Assembly (NCBI GenBank): GCA_964390715.1 | Contig: CAYMIM010000030.1 | Location: 1-41,406, forward strand | Length of the DNA: 41,406 nt | Source: JACOVP01 sp964390715 | GTDB lineage: Archaea; Nanobdellota; Nanobdellia; SCGC-AAA011-G17; UBA489 | Direction: 5' to 3' | In this document: piece after piece, positions 28,417-39,186 of the stretch | Layout: every line of letters begins with the position of its first letter | Numbering within the stretch: position 1 is the stretch's first letter | Program-made: the position numbers and the translations under genes | The notes under the pieces: model-generated | The model's input: the letters and a program-made list of their open reading frames with translations, nothing else | Databases searched by the model: none | What the model was told of the DNA's origin: nothing

Positions 28417-31400
28417 CTACTCGATTCGTGGCAATCGCACATATCTGAAATAGAACGCTAAGACTAAGACGAACAACACGAGAGGAATACGCAGCCATGC
28501 TGTCATCAAGATGCTTCTCGTCGTAGGTATAAGAGGTGCTTGTTCTTTATAGCCTGCTTCAGGATGAAGAGTCAATGGTCCTTGAGGTTCTTCTTTAGGT
28601 TCTGTAAGTGTAGGAATAGTATTGCGGATGAGTCTGCTGAATGTTAGTATTGCTCTATTGGTCTGCAAGTCTGCATAGAACACAGTAGCGTCGCTCTTAC
28701 CATTGCCATCGAGATCAATACCTAGTTTCTGGTTGAGAGGAATGCTATAACTATCGTCCGGGAAGAGTAAAACTACATCATCATTTGTAGCCTTGGGCAT
28801 GCGAACATTATAGTCTTGTCCTTGGTATCGGATAGTGAAGCGTGTTGCTTTCAGGATCGCGACAGTTTGCTGTATATTCGCGTCTAAGTCTACTACGATC
28901 CTCTGATCATTGCCTCCACTTCCTCCACCACCGCCTCCGCCGCCTCCACCCCCTTTACCACTACAAGCACCACAGTCTGCTGCGCAGTTATCACATGCTT
29001 CATCTAAATTACAATAAGCATCACCACATTGTCCTGGTTGGGTGCCATATTCAGAGAAGCCAGGAGCAGTCATGATATAGTTTCCTGAAGTATAACTGAC
29101 GCTTTTACAAAGTGAAGCAGGGCATACTTGACCATCTTTCAGAGGAGTTGGAATAGTTGGAGAGGTAAGACCAGAGAACGTAAGCGTCGCTGGTTTGTTG
29201 AGCTCTGGATTCGATTGACTATTAAATCCTATGCGATTTGCTTGCATCGTAATAACAGTATCTAAGTCAAGAGCTTGATGCGCTTGTGCGACCACTCTAA
29301 GAATAGAGACATCTTGTGCTGTAAATTGAATTCTTCCTATGCCAATAATACCCAAACTTAAATCACGAATCTTTTCAAAGTCATCGAGTTGGGCAAAGTC
29401 CGTAGTTAAGCTTGGTGTAAACTTTGCGTATTTCGGATAGGGGCATCCATTTCTTGGGCTGACTGGAATGACTGGGACAGTTACGGGTGTTTTTGGACAG
29501 CGATCAATTTGATCTGGAACATCATCGCAGTCCGCGTCTGGCTGGCAGGTGTTGTCTCTGTTCCAGCATAATCCTGTCGGTTGTCCTAGTCTGGTGCAAG
29601 TTGGATTTAGTTTGCAATCACGATGAAGAGCGCATGCTTTCGTGTAGTCGCATAAGTAGCCAGCTGGCGCGCAGATAGGTCCACCACAGTCTACATCAGT
29701 TTCATGGAGATCTTTTCTGTTGTTCGTGCAATCACTTACTTGTCCTTGAACTGCGTTCAATATGACTTGTCCAGTTTGTTGCGCTGTTGCTGATTGTGCT
29801 CGTAAATCGATTGTATATTGTTGGGGAACAGTGACCGCTCCTATCTGTATATTCATGGATAATTGGCATTGGTAAGGTGGAGTGATTGTTGGAGTGCAGC
29901 TATTGCCTGATGGGAATGAGGTAGTTATGCCTAAAGGTGGTGTTGCTGTAAGAGTTATAGTTTCTGGTGTAGTAAAGGAGGCACTAGTGAAGGTTACAGT
30001 CACAGGTAATTGAGAGTTAGGTATGACTATTGCTGTTGAAGGATTAGGAGTTAAGGTGAAAGTAAAGGGTTGGTTCACTCTGAGTATCGCAGCGTTGGAC
30101 GGTCTGTTGTCACGATTGATAACAACAATGGAGTAGTCACCTGGAAGAATATTAGGAACAATAGGAGTAATGCGAACCAATTGATGATTTGGCGAAGTCC
30201 ATAATGCCAGAGAAAGCGGTTGTCCACCAACTAAAATGTTCAATGGATCAAACTCTTGTCCTATAATATCAACGGTATTAATTACATTGTTAATAATCGT
30301 GTCTGGATTCAAGCGAATAATTTGTGGTGCTGCAGTTACTGAAAAAGATGCAGCGTTTGATACACGAGTCGAAGTTGGATTGCGAACAATTACTGAATGT
30401 GATCCAACACCATAATCGCGTGGCTGGTAAGTGAAACGAATTTCTATCGGTGTTCGTGAAGTGATGCGATTAGCCGGCATAAGTATATTATCAACAAGAA
30501 CTTCCGCGTTGCTGGCGAAGTATTGTCCAGTGATAATGAAAGGGGTAGTCGCTGCTACATTCGTGGTGCCTGGTTGTAGTTGTAAAATATTTGGAGTTTG
30601 TTCTACACAACCACAGACATTCAAGTTGCAGGTTTGTGTTTGACTGCAGCCGCCAACAGTGCTGTCACAGCTTGCTCCGCATACAGGTGGTGGACCTGCC
30701 CGACAAAGATAAAGTGATGAGCAAGTGCCTGTAGCGACACAATGATCTCGTCCATCGATGCTGCTTGAACGTGTTGGTCTGTTTGTAGTTTCGCAACCTA
30801 GGCACCAGTCACATTGCGCGTTGCCTTCACATGCAGTTGAGCCAGTATATTGGCTGCAGCAGTTTGCTCCACCTACTGAAAGTTGTGTTGTTTGATCTTG
30901 ACCTGTACGATAAGATTTCGTCGTGTCTACAGAGCAGGTGACTAATTTTGATCCTAGAGAAGATCCCGCGGTACATTTGAAAATTGCCGCGTTATTAATC
31001 CATTTATCAAACTGACAGGCGCCCGTACTTTCAGCGAGGGTTGCTTTGATGCTGTTAACAAGAGGAACGCTCGAGAGGCATCCGACTTCCACAGCGCCAC
31101 TAGGACAAATGCTGGTGGGTTGAACTGCTGCTTGGGTAACTGCTACAGGGCAATCATTGTCGCCATGAACGCTGAATTGAGAGTCATAATCTTGTTCTCC
31201 GTCGCAGTCGTTGTCAAGAAGATCAAAACACTCATTAACTAAATTAACTTCAGTCGTTCTATAATCGCTGCTATGCTGTTGATAAGTAGTTGTCGTGCAT
31301 CCAGGCCATTGTCCATTAGTGCATGTCTCTTGTGCTCCATAGCAGACTCCTCTCTGTTCAGGGCAGAATCGTTGTTGATTATTGTCACAAAGGAAAGTGG

Positions 31401-34400
31401 TTGCTTGTGCGATGTTAGAGGTGGTTGATTTTCCGACGCTGTTTTCTGCGAAGACGCGATACTCATAGCTGGTTGTTGGTGTTAAGCCTGTATCAAGATA
31501 AGATTGAGTATTGGGTGGCAGATTGCTTGCTGCTGGAATAACAGCGAAAGTACCTGAAGGCAAGAGTCTTCTTTCAACTATAAAACGATCTTCATTGTTG
31601 GCGTTGTCAGTCCAAGTGAGATCAATTTGTGTTGAGCTCTTCGCTTGTGCTTGTAAATTCGATGGAGCGGTAGGGGGGTTTTGGCCTCCAGTGCTTTTGT
31701 ATTCATACGCTCCAATATCGTAAGCGCTTCCTTGTGGGCGAGCATTGCCTTCGAAGTCGTCAAAGACCGGCACAGTAAGTCCTGCGTCAATCGCTGGTGA
31801 ATTCGCTTGGAGATGGAAATCTCTAGCAAGTGGGTTGACCATAAGAGGGTTGCCAATAAAGTTATTGCTTTCAACTATAGGCCCTGAATTTTGTTTGAGA
31901 TATATATTGGGAGTAAGCGGCGCGTAAATAATATTGTTGTATACTTTGAGAGGATCAATATTGTCTCTAGGATAAGCTAACGTGATGCTTTGACTAGCGT
32001 CGCCACGATAAATGAGATTGTTATAAACGGAAATACCTTTTGGAATGGGCGCTGCGCCTTGTTCTACAACGACCGTATAATAATCTCTTTCTCCGCCAGT
32101 CGCGTCAAAGAAGTTATTCCTTACAGTAACCTCTTGAGCGGCGATACGCAACGCTTCATCTACCTTCTTGCTGCTAGGCGTGCCATAATTGGCGTAATTT
32201 CTATTGCTCTCAAAAATAATATTGGTAAGAACTTCAGGTTTCCAAAGGTCTTGTGGCGCGATTATTGCAGGCCATGGTCCAGAAGTGCCGAAAAGATTGT
32301 TTGCGATTATGACATATTGGGTGTGTTGATATGGGCTGGATGGGTAATTGGAAGGTTCAGAATGAAGCTTGAGGGCGTGTCTGTCGCCGCCTGGACGCGA
32401 ACTGCTGGCGCCGGAAATATCGTTATGCGCTATCACTGCTCTATCGGCGTTCCAGATTCTGACGGCGTGAGAGTCATAGACGTCTCGAACTCGTGTTCCT
32501 AAAATCATGAGACGATTAGAGCCAACAAAGACGCCGTCAATATATGCGTTTGATATATCAGAGTCTACAAGAGTCCATGATTCTTGAGGAGCTAACCCAA
32601 AATTCCAATAGTTCCCTATGGGTGTGCTAAATCCATCAGTCACTAAGCGCAATTGTAAAACTTGCTGTGATGTCGTACCAGAACCAACCGCGCCGCCACA
32701 AGTCGCGCAGGCGGCTCCGTAAATACGCAGGTCGGTAATGCGAGCGTCTGTTGATTTTTCCACAGCGACGGTGGCTGCACTTGCGGGGCTAGATTGATCT
32801 ATAAAAGGAGCATTTTGATAAATGCCTCGAGCATCAGGGTTTATACCAGTACCATATGCGCCTAAATGAAAAAGATTTATGTTCCACAAATCAAGAATAT
32901 TCCCTGATGCGACCCACGAATCACCGCGTCGCAAGAGAATACGTTTTTGTGATCCTTTATGGGTATTGAGATCAGCGATGTTGGAAGAGGTTACTTGTTG
33001 TGCTCCTGCTGGACATCCAGTAAAGTCTGTTGTTTTAGTAAAGCAAATAGTATTTGTTCCTGAAAAAACAGTGTCTGGATTTTGAACATCAATGGTCACT
33101 TGTTTTGTTGCGAGACCTCCTTGAGAATCCTTTACAGTCAATGTTACTGTATATTGTCCAGAAGTCTCAAAGATATGAGCGGCAACACCGCCTTTATCAC
33201 TATTTTTGCTTTTACTGGAAACTGCCCATCTGCCTGCTGTTCCAGCGACAGGATCTCCAAAGTTCCAAGTGTAGTCAAGTTCATGGAAGGGTCTTGTAGT
33301 GACACTTGCTGTCGTTCCTGTAGCGTCAAAGAAAACCGCGAGAGGAGCGACACCACTAACGCGTGAAGGTGTGATGACTGGAATGATCGATCCCTGTGTC
33401 ACTGTCAATGTTCGCGGATCACTTTCTTGGTTATCAGGATTACGAACGGTGATTTGATAAGTGCCTGCTGGATATCCAAGAGGTATGATTAAATTAATGG
33501 TGGTAGTACTCTGTACAGTATAAAATGATTGGGAAATTTCTGAGCCATCTAGGTAAAGTTTAGCGTTAGGGAAATCAAAATTAATGCCAGTGATCGTAAC
33601 AAGTGATTGTACATTATTGCGGACAGTCGAAGGATCAATAAGATCAATGCGAGGTTTCTGTTGTCCGCTGCCTTGCGAGACTGTTAGTATAAGTGGATCG
33701 GAATTTTGCTGGTCAGGATTCCTGACTTTAATGTTATAATCTCCTTGCGGCGTATTTGCTAAGACAGTCATGCGCATGCTAGTTGAAGAAAGATAAGTAT
33801 AATATGTGGGATCATAAGGAGCATCATTAACTAAAACGACGGCTCCCAGATTAAAGTTTGCTCCTTCTAAAAGAACGTCACGTTGTAATGCGTTGTAAAT
33901 AGTGGAAGGATTGAGCCTGTCCAGTCGAGGCTTTTGTCCATTGATGGCGGAAACTCCTATGCTCTTAAGAGGAGTGCCAAGAGATCCTGTTGTAGCGCAC
34001 TGTGGTTGTGGATCTTGATAGATGCTGAAAGTATAGGTGTGCCCTAGTTGGATCCAGTTTATAGGAAGTGATCCGCTCGCTCCGCAGGCGACAAGAAGTT
34101 CAGGACCATTATCCATGCTTACGCGAAGTTGCACGCTTCCTGAAACGCTAGCGAGCCAAGTGATTGTGCTCGTGCAAGTTGTTCCAGTAGTGACTATACA
34201 GGGGTTTGGAGAAGCGTCAAGCGTATATTGTTGTCCGCCACCTGCCCATTGCATTATATAAGTTGCGAAAGTGCTCAAGGCGAGTGTCTGTTCATCGAGT
34301 TTGACAATCTTAACTTGAGCATTTAAAGGGTCTTGAATGTAAAGAAGACCAGCTCCCACTTCTTCTCCCCAGCCTGGGCTAGGATATCCAGGGATAACAT

Positions 34401-37400
34401 AATAGCCAGCCGCGGGAACACCTATATTGTAGAGAGGTGGACCGTCTACGAGCGTGCCGTAATCACGAGTAGCGTAGAAGATAGGACCATGTCCATGCCC
34501 CGTATACCAAATCATCTTTAAACCAGTTTGTCCATCCCAAACATGATTGCCTAGCAAAGTTCGCAGTCCTGCTATATCTCCAACAGTCATACATTCATTG
34601 TCGGCTGGAGGTTCCCCTCTTCCACCACAAAGTTTAAAGTGAGTGACGAGAACAACAACTCTTCCATCAGGTATAGCCGCTAATTGTCCAGTAAGCCAGG
34701 TAAGTGTGAATGGTGAAATGCCTCCCGCTTGTCCTCCAGCGCCATTAACAGTGTTGAAGAATAAATAGTCTATTCCATTAATGGTTGTTCTCTGCGTGTA
34801 TTCATAGGTATAAGAGTTACAAACATTAGTGCTTAAATAACCAAAATTATATCCGCAAGATTGAGTACCCCCTCCACGACAAACATTCGGGCCTACGCTT
34901 GCTCCACACCAGTAACCTAGGGTAGGATCATCATGATTGCCGAAAGTAAAATAAAATTTAAGGAGTCTATTATACTCATAACCAGGTGTAGTCGCGTCTC
35001 CGACAAATAATTTTCTCGCTGTTCTCCACATATTAAAGTTGTCTAATGCTGGAACTGACAAAGAGTCATAGACAATGTCTCCTCCATGGATAACTGGATG
35101 ATCAGGATCTAAAGTGTAAGTAGTGATAATATTATCAAGAATATTTTTAGTGTTTGAATACATGACATGAGTATGCTGACAAACGTTATTTTGAGTTCGA
35201 ACACAAAATGATGCGGCTTCATTTATACCAAAATGAGTGTCTGCTAAAAGAATCGCCGTAGGCTTAGGTAATTTTTGTACAGTCAAAGAATAAGGAGCTT
35301 GTCTTTGAAGGAGTAAACTGCGTCCAAGTACTTGGAGGTTATAAGTTTGTAGAGGGGTAGATAGAGAAGTAAATAAGAGCAAGGTAGAAACACAAGGTGT
35401 GGTTGGAGTTGGAGTGCAGGTTGGTTGAGTAAGTTGTGCGGTAACATCTGGAGGGAGATTAGGTGTAGAAAGAGTGACTTCTTCTGAAGTGCCGCTGATG
35501 TAAGTTGTAGTTACTGTATAAGGTGGAGTTTGTTGTCCTGGTAGCACAGTGTGAGTAGTAGGGGTAACAGTAATTCTATAGTTGAAATTGGTGGTGCTTG
35601 AAAACTCAAAAGTTCCCGCGTCAGGAAGTCCATTGCGAGGCAGATTACGAATGTCTAATAAGGGAGCGAATTGTGCTAGAGCAAAGTCAATGCCTGGGCT
35701 ATTCGAAAGAGGCAAGAAATTAAATTTTTCAGGAGTAAAACTAGTAGTGTAGCTATTTTGGACATCAGTAAAGCCAGGATTGGCAAAAATATTATTTCTA
35801 ATCTTTGGTCTGTTGGGATGCTGCATAGCGCCAAAGTCCCAATAATAAATAGGCATAGGTGCTCCTGTACATCCAAAACCAGCGGCGGTATGAGTATTAT
35901 CGGTCCATCTACAGGTAGCCATTCCAGCTCCATCTCCTGGTTGAGTTGCGCCAGGGACATAGAAAATATTGTTCTCCATGGTTGTCTCAGTAATATCAGG
36001 ATTGACAATATCAGAAGTATAACTAAACAAGATTGCTGGGGCACCAGTCATGTAAAAAATATTATTATAAAATCGCATATTAAGATTGGTTCTCGGAGGA
36101 TTACAACGAGGTCTGCAGGAGGGATTAGGTGGTGGGTCAAAACAAACATTTTGTTCACATCCAGGATATGTATATGGAGGATCATAGCAAGGAGTACAAG
36201 TTCCAGCTATATCTCTCTGATGAGTAATCATGACTGCGGGGAATGCATTAGGATCTCCACCAACGCCATTTAGTCCAGCTTTAGTCGCGAAAATATTGTT
36301 TGCTATAAGCATATTATTATTGCCTGACGCCTGCCATCGCTGTGGATCTGTGTCTTCAAAAAAGGTGAGAGCGCCTTTACCTTCATTAAAAATAAGATTA
36401 TTTCTAATAATTCCATTTTCTGCGCCATTCTTGATTTCTATGCCCATCTGAGCGGCGCTATGGAAAATATTATTTTCTATAAGAAAGTCCTTTCCGCCGC
36501 GCCAATGAATATTATGACCTCTATCTCCTCCACCAGCTTTACCACCACAGAAATAAAATAAACTATTACTAATAATCCATCCAGTGTCAGTTTTTAAATC
36601 TGCGGCGCTGGTAGTGTATGAGATTTGATCATTTTTGTAGAGGCAGTGTTCCAAGCCTATATGATGAATAACAGTCTTAAAAAAAGTAATAAAATCTCTA
36701 TTAGTGCCTATGGGAAGAAACGTGCCCCATTTATCGGCGTTTCTCATCTCAACATTTTTAAAAGTCACATGATCACTTGGTCCACTAATAGAAGCAACCA
36801 TGCCGCCTCCCTGACCAGGGTCAGCTTCAAATTCAAGACCGTCAAGAATAGTATAAGAAGTTTTTCTCGTAACCGTCATTACGCCAAAGCGATTAGGTTT
36901 AAAGATGACTCGTTCTCCAGGATGAGAAATTAAGAGAATAGGTTGTTGCGCGGTGCCTTGAAGACCATCCTGATAAGTACCGCAAGGTTCTTGTGGATCA
37001 GTGTTGCATACTCCCTGACTATTACACCCACACCATCTACTGCGACCAGTGGTGTCGAACTGTTCAGGGTAAACTCCCCCGCGATAGACTACAACATCTC
37101 CTGGTTGAATAATGAATGGTTGATTTTGAAGTGCGGGTTGCGGTCTGAAACGATAAGGCAGATTGATATTATTTATTTGAGCGGTACGATCATCGCCATT
37201 CAAGGAAACAAAGTAAACGTTATTGATTTGGTGAATATATCCTAAATCGTACAAATATGCTTTGAAATTGTTGATATTACTGAAATCACCATATCGTGCA
37301 GTAACGCTTGCGGGTGTGTTAAGATTAGGATCATTATCATTTGCGTCTGCGTCTCCATTATTCGGAGGAAGCGGCGCTTGTATGCGTAAAGTGGACCACC

Positions 37401-38229
37401 CAATGCCATCTTTCCCGCCAATCACAAAACCATCGCAGTCATAATCAATCCAGTAAATAGTTGTACATCCTTCACCTAAATAAATATCAGCGGCGTTTGG
37501 ACCTGGTGGATGTGTTGGACCTCCATTATCATCGCCAATGATTTTTCTCAAACTACGGAATGTTCTTTCTGTTTTACTTAGTTGTTGTTCAGGTGCTATA
37601 AAGAGAAAATCAGAAGTAATGCGTAAAGGTATGGGGGTGGCTGTTGCGCTATCTTCTGTGGGAGAAGCGATAATAGAAGCGGTAAAATAAACTTCAAGTT
37701 CACCAAGTTCAAGAGGTTCATCAATCAGGTTTTGTACATCTTGTGTAATTTTCCATGTTACGGTTGCCTGGCGGTCTACAAAAGAGCTGTCAATGCTGAC
37801 AATGTCGTCATCCACAAAGATATCTTTATCCCACAAGTGAAAAGTAACTTTTTGGCCAGCGCATCCATCGCCCTCAACAAGAAGAGAGACACTATCTCCA
37901 ATAGTTGCTTTGTCTTTACTCCACTTCGCGGATTGAAGAACACATTTTTCATTGGGAGGAACTGGTGATGGGATAGGGAGTGGTGATGGGGTGCGAATAA
38001 TAAAAGTATTTTCATGAGGAGACTTTGGTGGGGGAGGAGCTGGAGTTGGTAGAGGAGCTGGTGCGGGTGAAGGAATCTCAGACTCATGTGGCGCTATGGC
38101 GCGGCCAGTAAAAAATTCCTTGTAATCTAAAAGAACTTCACGGTAATCATCAGTCCAAAGAGAAGAACCAACTGAGGAAAATAAGAGTATTGTTAATAGT
38201 AGGACACAAATCTGACTACCTCTTTTCAT
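28417..38229 (-). CDS. Giant multidomain surface protein, 3270 residues
   Basis: Leaderless (TTTATAAA about 27 bases before the ATG), with an N-terminal signal segment. In order, with rough positions: Pro-rich linker (45-90); Ig-like region; a first right-handed beta-helix (about 330-880) with many N-x-I-F/N-N-I-F turns; a calcineurin-type metallophosphoesterase (about 990-1320) with ADTHFG, GGDIVYD, GNHDD, VTHFK and TGHGHGP; IPT/TIG domains (about 1430-1610); PKD (about 1620-1715); a second beta-helix (about 1720-2170); fibronectin type III (about 2180-2280); a Cys-rich part including DNDCDGEQDYD; two more IPT/TIG (about 2545-2715); a calcium motif near 2900; a poly-Gly tract (about 3090-3105); a C-terminal span and short basic tail. 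It should be anchored in the membrane and reach far outside. Enzyme activity of the phosphoesterase is inferred from its motifs. Confidence 0.9.
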   Translation of the reverse strand: MKRGSQICVLLLTILLFSSVGSSLWTDDYREVLLDYKEFFTGRAIAPHESEIPSPAPAPLPTPAPPPPKSPHENTFIIRTPSPLPIPSPVPPNEKCVLQSAKWSKDKATIGDSVSLLVEGDGCAGQKVTFHLWDKDIFVDDDIVSIDSSFVDRQATVTWKITQDVQNLIDEPLELGELEVYFTASIIASPTEDSATATPIPLRITSDFLFIAPEQQLSKTERTFRSLRKIIGDDNGGPTHPPGPNAADIYLGEGCTTIYWIDYDCDGFVIGGKDGIGWSTLRIQAPLPPNNGDADANDNDPNLNTPASVTARYGDFSNINNFKAYLYDLGYIHQINNVYFVSLNGDDRTAQINNINLPYRFRPQPALQNQPFIIQPGDVVVYRGGVYPEQFDTTGRSRWCGCNSQGVCNTDPQEPCGTYQDGLQGTAQQPILLISHPGERVIFKPNRFGVMTVTRKTSYTILDGLEFEADPGQGGGMVASISGPSDHVTFKNVEMRNADKWGTFLPIGTNRDFITFFKTVIHHIGLEHCLYKNDQISYTTSAADLKTDTGWIISNSLFYFCGGKAGGGDRGHNIHWRGGKDFLIENNIFHSAAQMGIEIKNGAENGIIRNNLIFNEGKGALTFFEDTDPQRWQASGNNNMLIANNIFATKAGLNGVGGDPNAFPAVMITHQRDIAGTCTPCYDPPYTYPGCEQNVCFDPPPNPSCRPRCNPPRTNLNMRFYNNIFYMTGAPAILFSYTSDIVNPDITETTMENNIFYVPGATQPGDGAGMATCRWTDNTHTAAGFGCTGAPMPIYYWDFGAMQHPNRPKIRNNIFANPGFTDVQNSYTTSFTPEKFNFLPLSNSPGIDFALAQFAPLLDIRNLPRNGLPDAGTFEFSSTTNFNYRITVTPTTHTVLPGQQTPPYTVTTTYISGTSEEVTLSTPNLPPDVTAQLTQPTCTPTPTTPCVSTLLLFTSLSTPLQTYNLQVLGRSLLLQRQAPYSLTVQKLPKPTAILLADTHFGINEAASFCVRTQNNVCQHTHVMYSNTKNILDNIITTYTLDPDHPVIHGGDIVYDSLSVPALDNFNMWRTARKLFVGDATTPGYEYNRLLKFYFTFGNHDDPTLGYWCGASVGPNVCRGGGTQSCGYNFGYLSTNVCNSYTYEYTQRTTINGIDYLFFNTVNGAGGQAGGISPFTLTWLTGQLAAIPDGRVVVLVTHFKLCGGRGEPPADNECMTVGDIAGLRTLLGNHVWDGQTGLKMIWYTGHGHGPIFYATRDYGTLVDGPPLYNIGVPAAGYYVIPGYPSPGWGEEVGAGLLYIQDPLNAQVKIVKLDEQTLALSTFATYIMQWAGGGQQYTLDASPNPCIVTTGTTCTSTITWLASVSGSVQLRVSMDNGPELLVACGASGSLPINWIQLGHTYTFSIYQDPQPQCATTGSLGTPLKSIGVSAINGQKPRLDRLNPSTIYNALQRDVLLEGANFNLGAVVLVNDAPYDPTYYTYLSSTSMRMTVLANTPQGDYNIKVRNPDQQNSDPLILTVSQGSGQQKPRIDLIDPSTVRNNVQSLVTITGINFDFPNAKLYLDGSEISQSFYTVQSTTTINLIIPLGYPAGTYQITVRNPDNQESDPRTLTVTQGSIIPVITPSRVSGVAPLAVFFDATGTTASVTTRPFHELDYTWNFGDPVAGTAGRWAVSSKSKNSDKGGVAAHIFETSGQYTVTLTVKDSQGGLATKQVTIDVQNPDTVFSGTNTICFTKTTDFTGCPAGAQQVTSSNIADLNTHKGSQKRILLRRGDSWVASGNILDLWNINLFHLGAYGTGINPDARGIYQNAPFIDQSSPASAATVAVEKSTDARITDLRIYGAACATCGGAVGSGTTSQQVLQLRLVTDGFSTPIGNYWNFGLAPQESWTLVDSDISNAYIDGVFVGSNRLMILGTRVRDVYDSHAVRIWNADRAVIAHNDISGASSSRPGGDRHALKLHSEPSNYPSSPYQHTQYVIIANNLFGTSGPWPAIIAPQDLWKPEVLTNIIFESNRNYANYGTPSSKKVDEALRIAAQEVTVRNNFFDATGGERDYYTVVVEQGAAPIPKGISVYNNLIYRGDASQSITLAYPRDNIDPLKVYNNIIYAPLTPNIYLKQNSGPIVESNNFIGNPLMVNPLARDFHLQANSPAIDAGLTVPVFDDFEGNARPQGSAYDIGAYEYKSTGGQNPPTAPSNLQAQAKSSTQIDLTWTDNANNEDRFIVERRLLPSGTFAVIPAASNLPPNTQSYLDTGLTPTTSYEYRVFAENSVGKSTTSNIAQATTFLCDNNQQRFCPEQRGVCYGAQETCTNGQWPGCTTTTYQQHSSDYRTTEVNLVNECFDLLDNDCDGEQDYDSQFSVHGDNDCPVAVTQAAVQPTSICPSGAVEVGCLSSVPLVNSIKATLAESTGACQFDKWINNAAIFKCTAGSSLGSKLVTCSVDTTKSYRTGQDQTTQLSVGGANCCSQYTGSTACEGNAQCDWCLGCETTNRPTRSSSIDGRDHCVATGTCSSLYLCRAGPPPVCGASCDSTVGGCSQTQTCNLNVCGCVEQTPNILQLQPGTTNVAATTPFIITGQYFASNAEVLVDNILMPANRITSRTPIEIRFTYQPRDYGVGSHSVIVRNPTSTRVSNAASFSVTAAPQIIRLNPDTIINNVINTVDIIGQEFDPLNILVGGQPLSLALWTSPNHQLVRITPIVPNILPGDYSIVVINRDNRPSNAAILRVNQPFTFTLTPNPSTAIVIPNSQLPVTVTFTSASFTTPETITLTATPPLGITTSFPSGNSCTPTITPPYQCQLSMNIQIGAVTVPQQYTIDLRAQSATAQQTGQVILNAVQGQVSDCTNNRKDLHETDVDCGGPICAPAGYLCDYTKACALHRDCKLNPTCTRLGQPTGLCWNRDNTCQPDADCDDVPDQIDRCPKTPVTVPVIPVSPRNGCPYPKYAKFTPSLTTDFAQLDDFEKIRDLSLGIIGIGRIQFTAQDVSILRVVAQAHQALDLDTVITMQANRIGFNSQSNPELNKPATLTFSGLTSPTIPTPLKDGQVCPASLCKSVSYTSGNYIMTAPGFSEYGTQPGQCGDAYCNLDEACDNCAADCGACSGKGGGGGGGGGGGSGGNDQRIVVDLDANIQQTVAILKATRFTIRYQGQDYNVRMPKATNDDVVLLFPDDSYSIPLNQKLGIDLDGNGKSDATVFYADLQTNRAILTFSRLIRNTIPTLTEPKEEPQGPLTLHPEAGYKEQAPLIPTTRSILMTAWLRIPLVLFVLVLAFYFRYVRLPRIE

Positions 38230-38275
38230 GGAAAAAAGAAGAGCTGTAGAGGTTTATAAAGATTACCTAAACCAG

Positions 38276-39112
38276 CTAAGAAGTATGGAATTCTACCACG
38301 TCATCATCAGCGACTCGATAATTTAGTCCCACAGTTTGTCCTGGAAATTTCGAAGATCCCCAGATGCGAGCGAACCGAAATTTTTTTACAAAATCTTTAT
38401 GGATATGGCTCGCTAAAGTTGCGACAGTAGCTCCTTTCGGTAAGGCTATAGGAGGATGATCTTTTTTCTTGCCTGGTTGTTTTGTGTAAACTTTGATCAA
38501 GTGCAAGCGTTTCCAGATCTCGTCAGCCAAATTAGTTTGATGGTTATAAATCATTTTATCGACAGTAATACCATACAATTCCTTATCCAGAAGAGTTTTT
38601 TCTGCGGAAGTGTGAAACATGAGTATAATCAGGTCTGCTTGCCGAATGATAGACAAATAAGTTTTTCCATGGTCAGTGGCCGCGTAACGATTTACTATAG
38701 CTGGTATCTCTACGATTTGTAATTTGACGCCGTGATAGTCTAAAATGCCAACTTCTGGCTTGGTAGTGGTAAAGGGATAAGGCGCGATTTCTACTTGTGC
38801 TTTGGTTAATTGTTTGAGTAGTGTGCTCTTCCCAGAATTCGTGGTCCCGACAAGAACTATTTGTGCTGCTCCTTCTTTCTTGACAGAAAGACTATAGCCT
38901 CCAGCGCTTTTCTTCGCTCGTTTTTCCTTCTGGATATCAGTCTTGAGTTTGGAGATGCGTTCCTTAAGATTTTTCTGCATATTTTCAGAAGCTTTATGCT
39001 TGGGACACATCTGCAGCATTTTTTGCAGTGCTGTTAATTTCTCTTCATTAGTGACAGCTTTAAAATAAGCTTGTTCTGCGAGTTGATATTGTAAACCTGC
39101 GTTGGTCGCCAT
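38276..39112 (-). CDS. DRG-like TGS-domain GTPase with degenerate motifs
   Basis: A 278-residue protein of the OBG/DRG class, which acts with ribosomes. It has a charged N-terminal helical part (1-75), Walker A GTTNSGKST (89-97), the switch region APYPFTTTKPEVG (110-122), and a C-terminal TGS domain (about 205-278: LPKGATVATLASHIHKDF ... GLNYRVADDDVVEF). The G3 motif, normally DxPG, reads VEIPAI (134-139), and a G4 NKxD is not visible. It is about 90 residues shorter than a typical DRG. GTP hydrolysis may be slow or lost. TTTATAAAA about 28 bases before the ATG supports a leaderless start. Confidence 0.83.
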   Translation of the reverse strand: MATNAGLQYQLAEQAYFKAVTNEEKLTALQKMLQMCPKHKASENMQKNLKERISKLKTDIQKEKRAKKSAGGYSLSVKKEGAAQIVLVGTTNSGKSTLLKQLTKAQVEIAPYPFTTTKPEVGILDYHGVKLQIVEIPAIVNRYAATDHGKTYLSIIRQADLIILMFHTSAEKTLLDKELYGITVDKMIYNHQTNLADEIWKRLHLIKVYTKQPGKKKDHPPIALPKGATVATLASHIHKDFVKKFRFARIWGSSKFPGQTVGLNYRVADDDVVEFHTS

Positions 39113-39186
39113 AGAGAAATAAGTAAAGAAAAGGTTTTATAAAACTTCACTAAGGAGTCTGCTTGCAAAAAGAGTCTTTGATGAAA

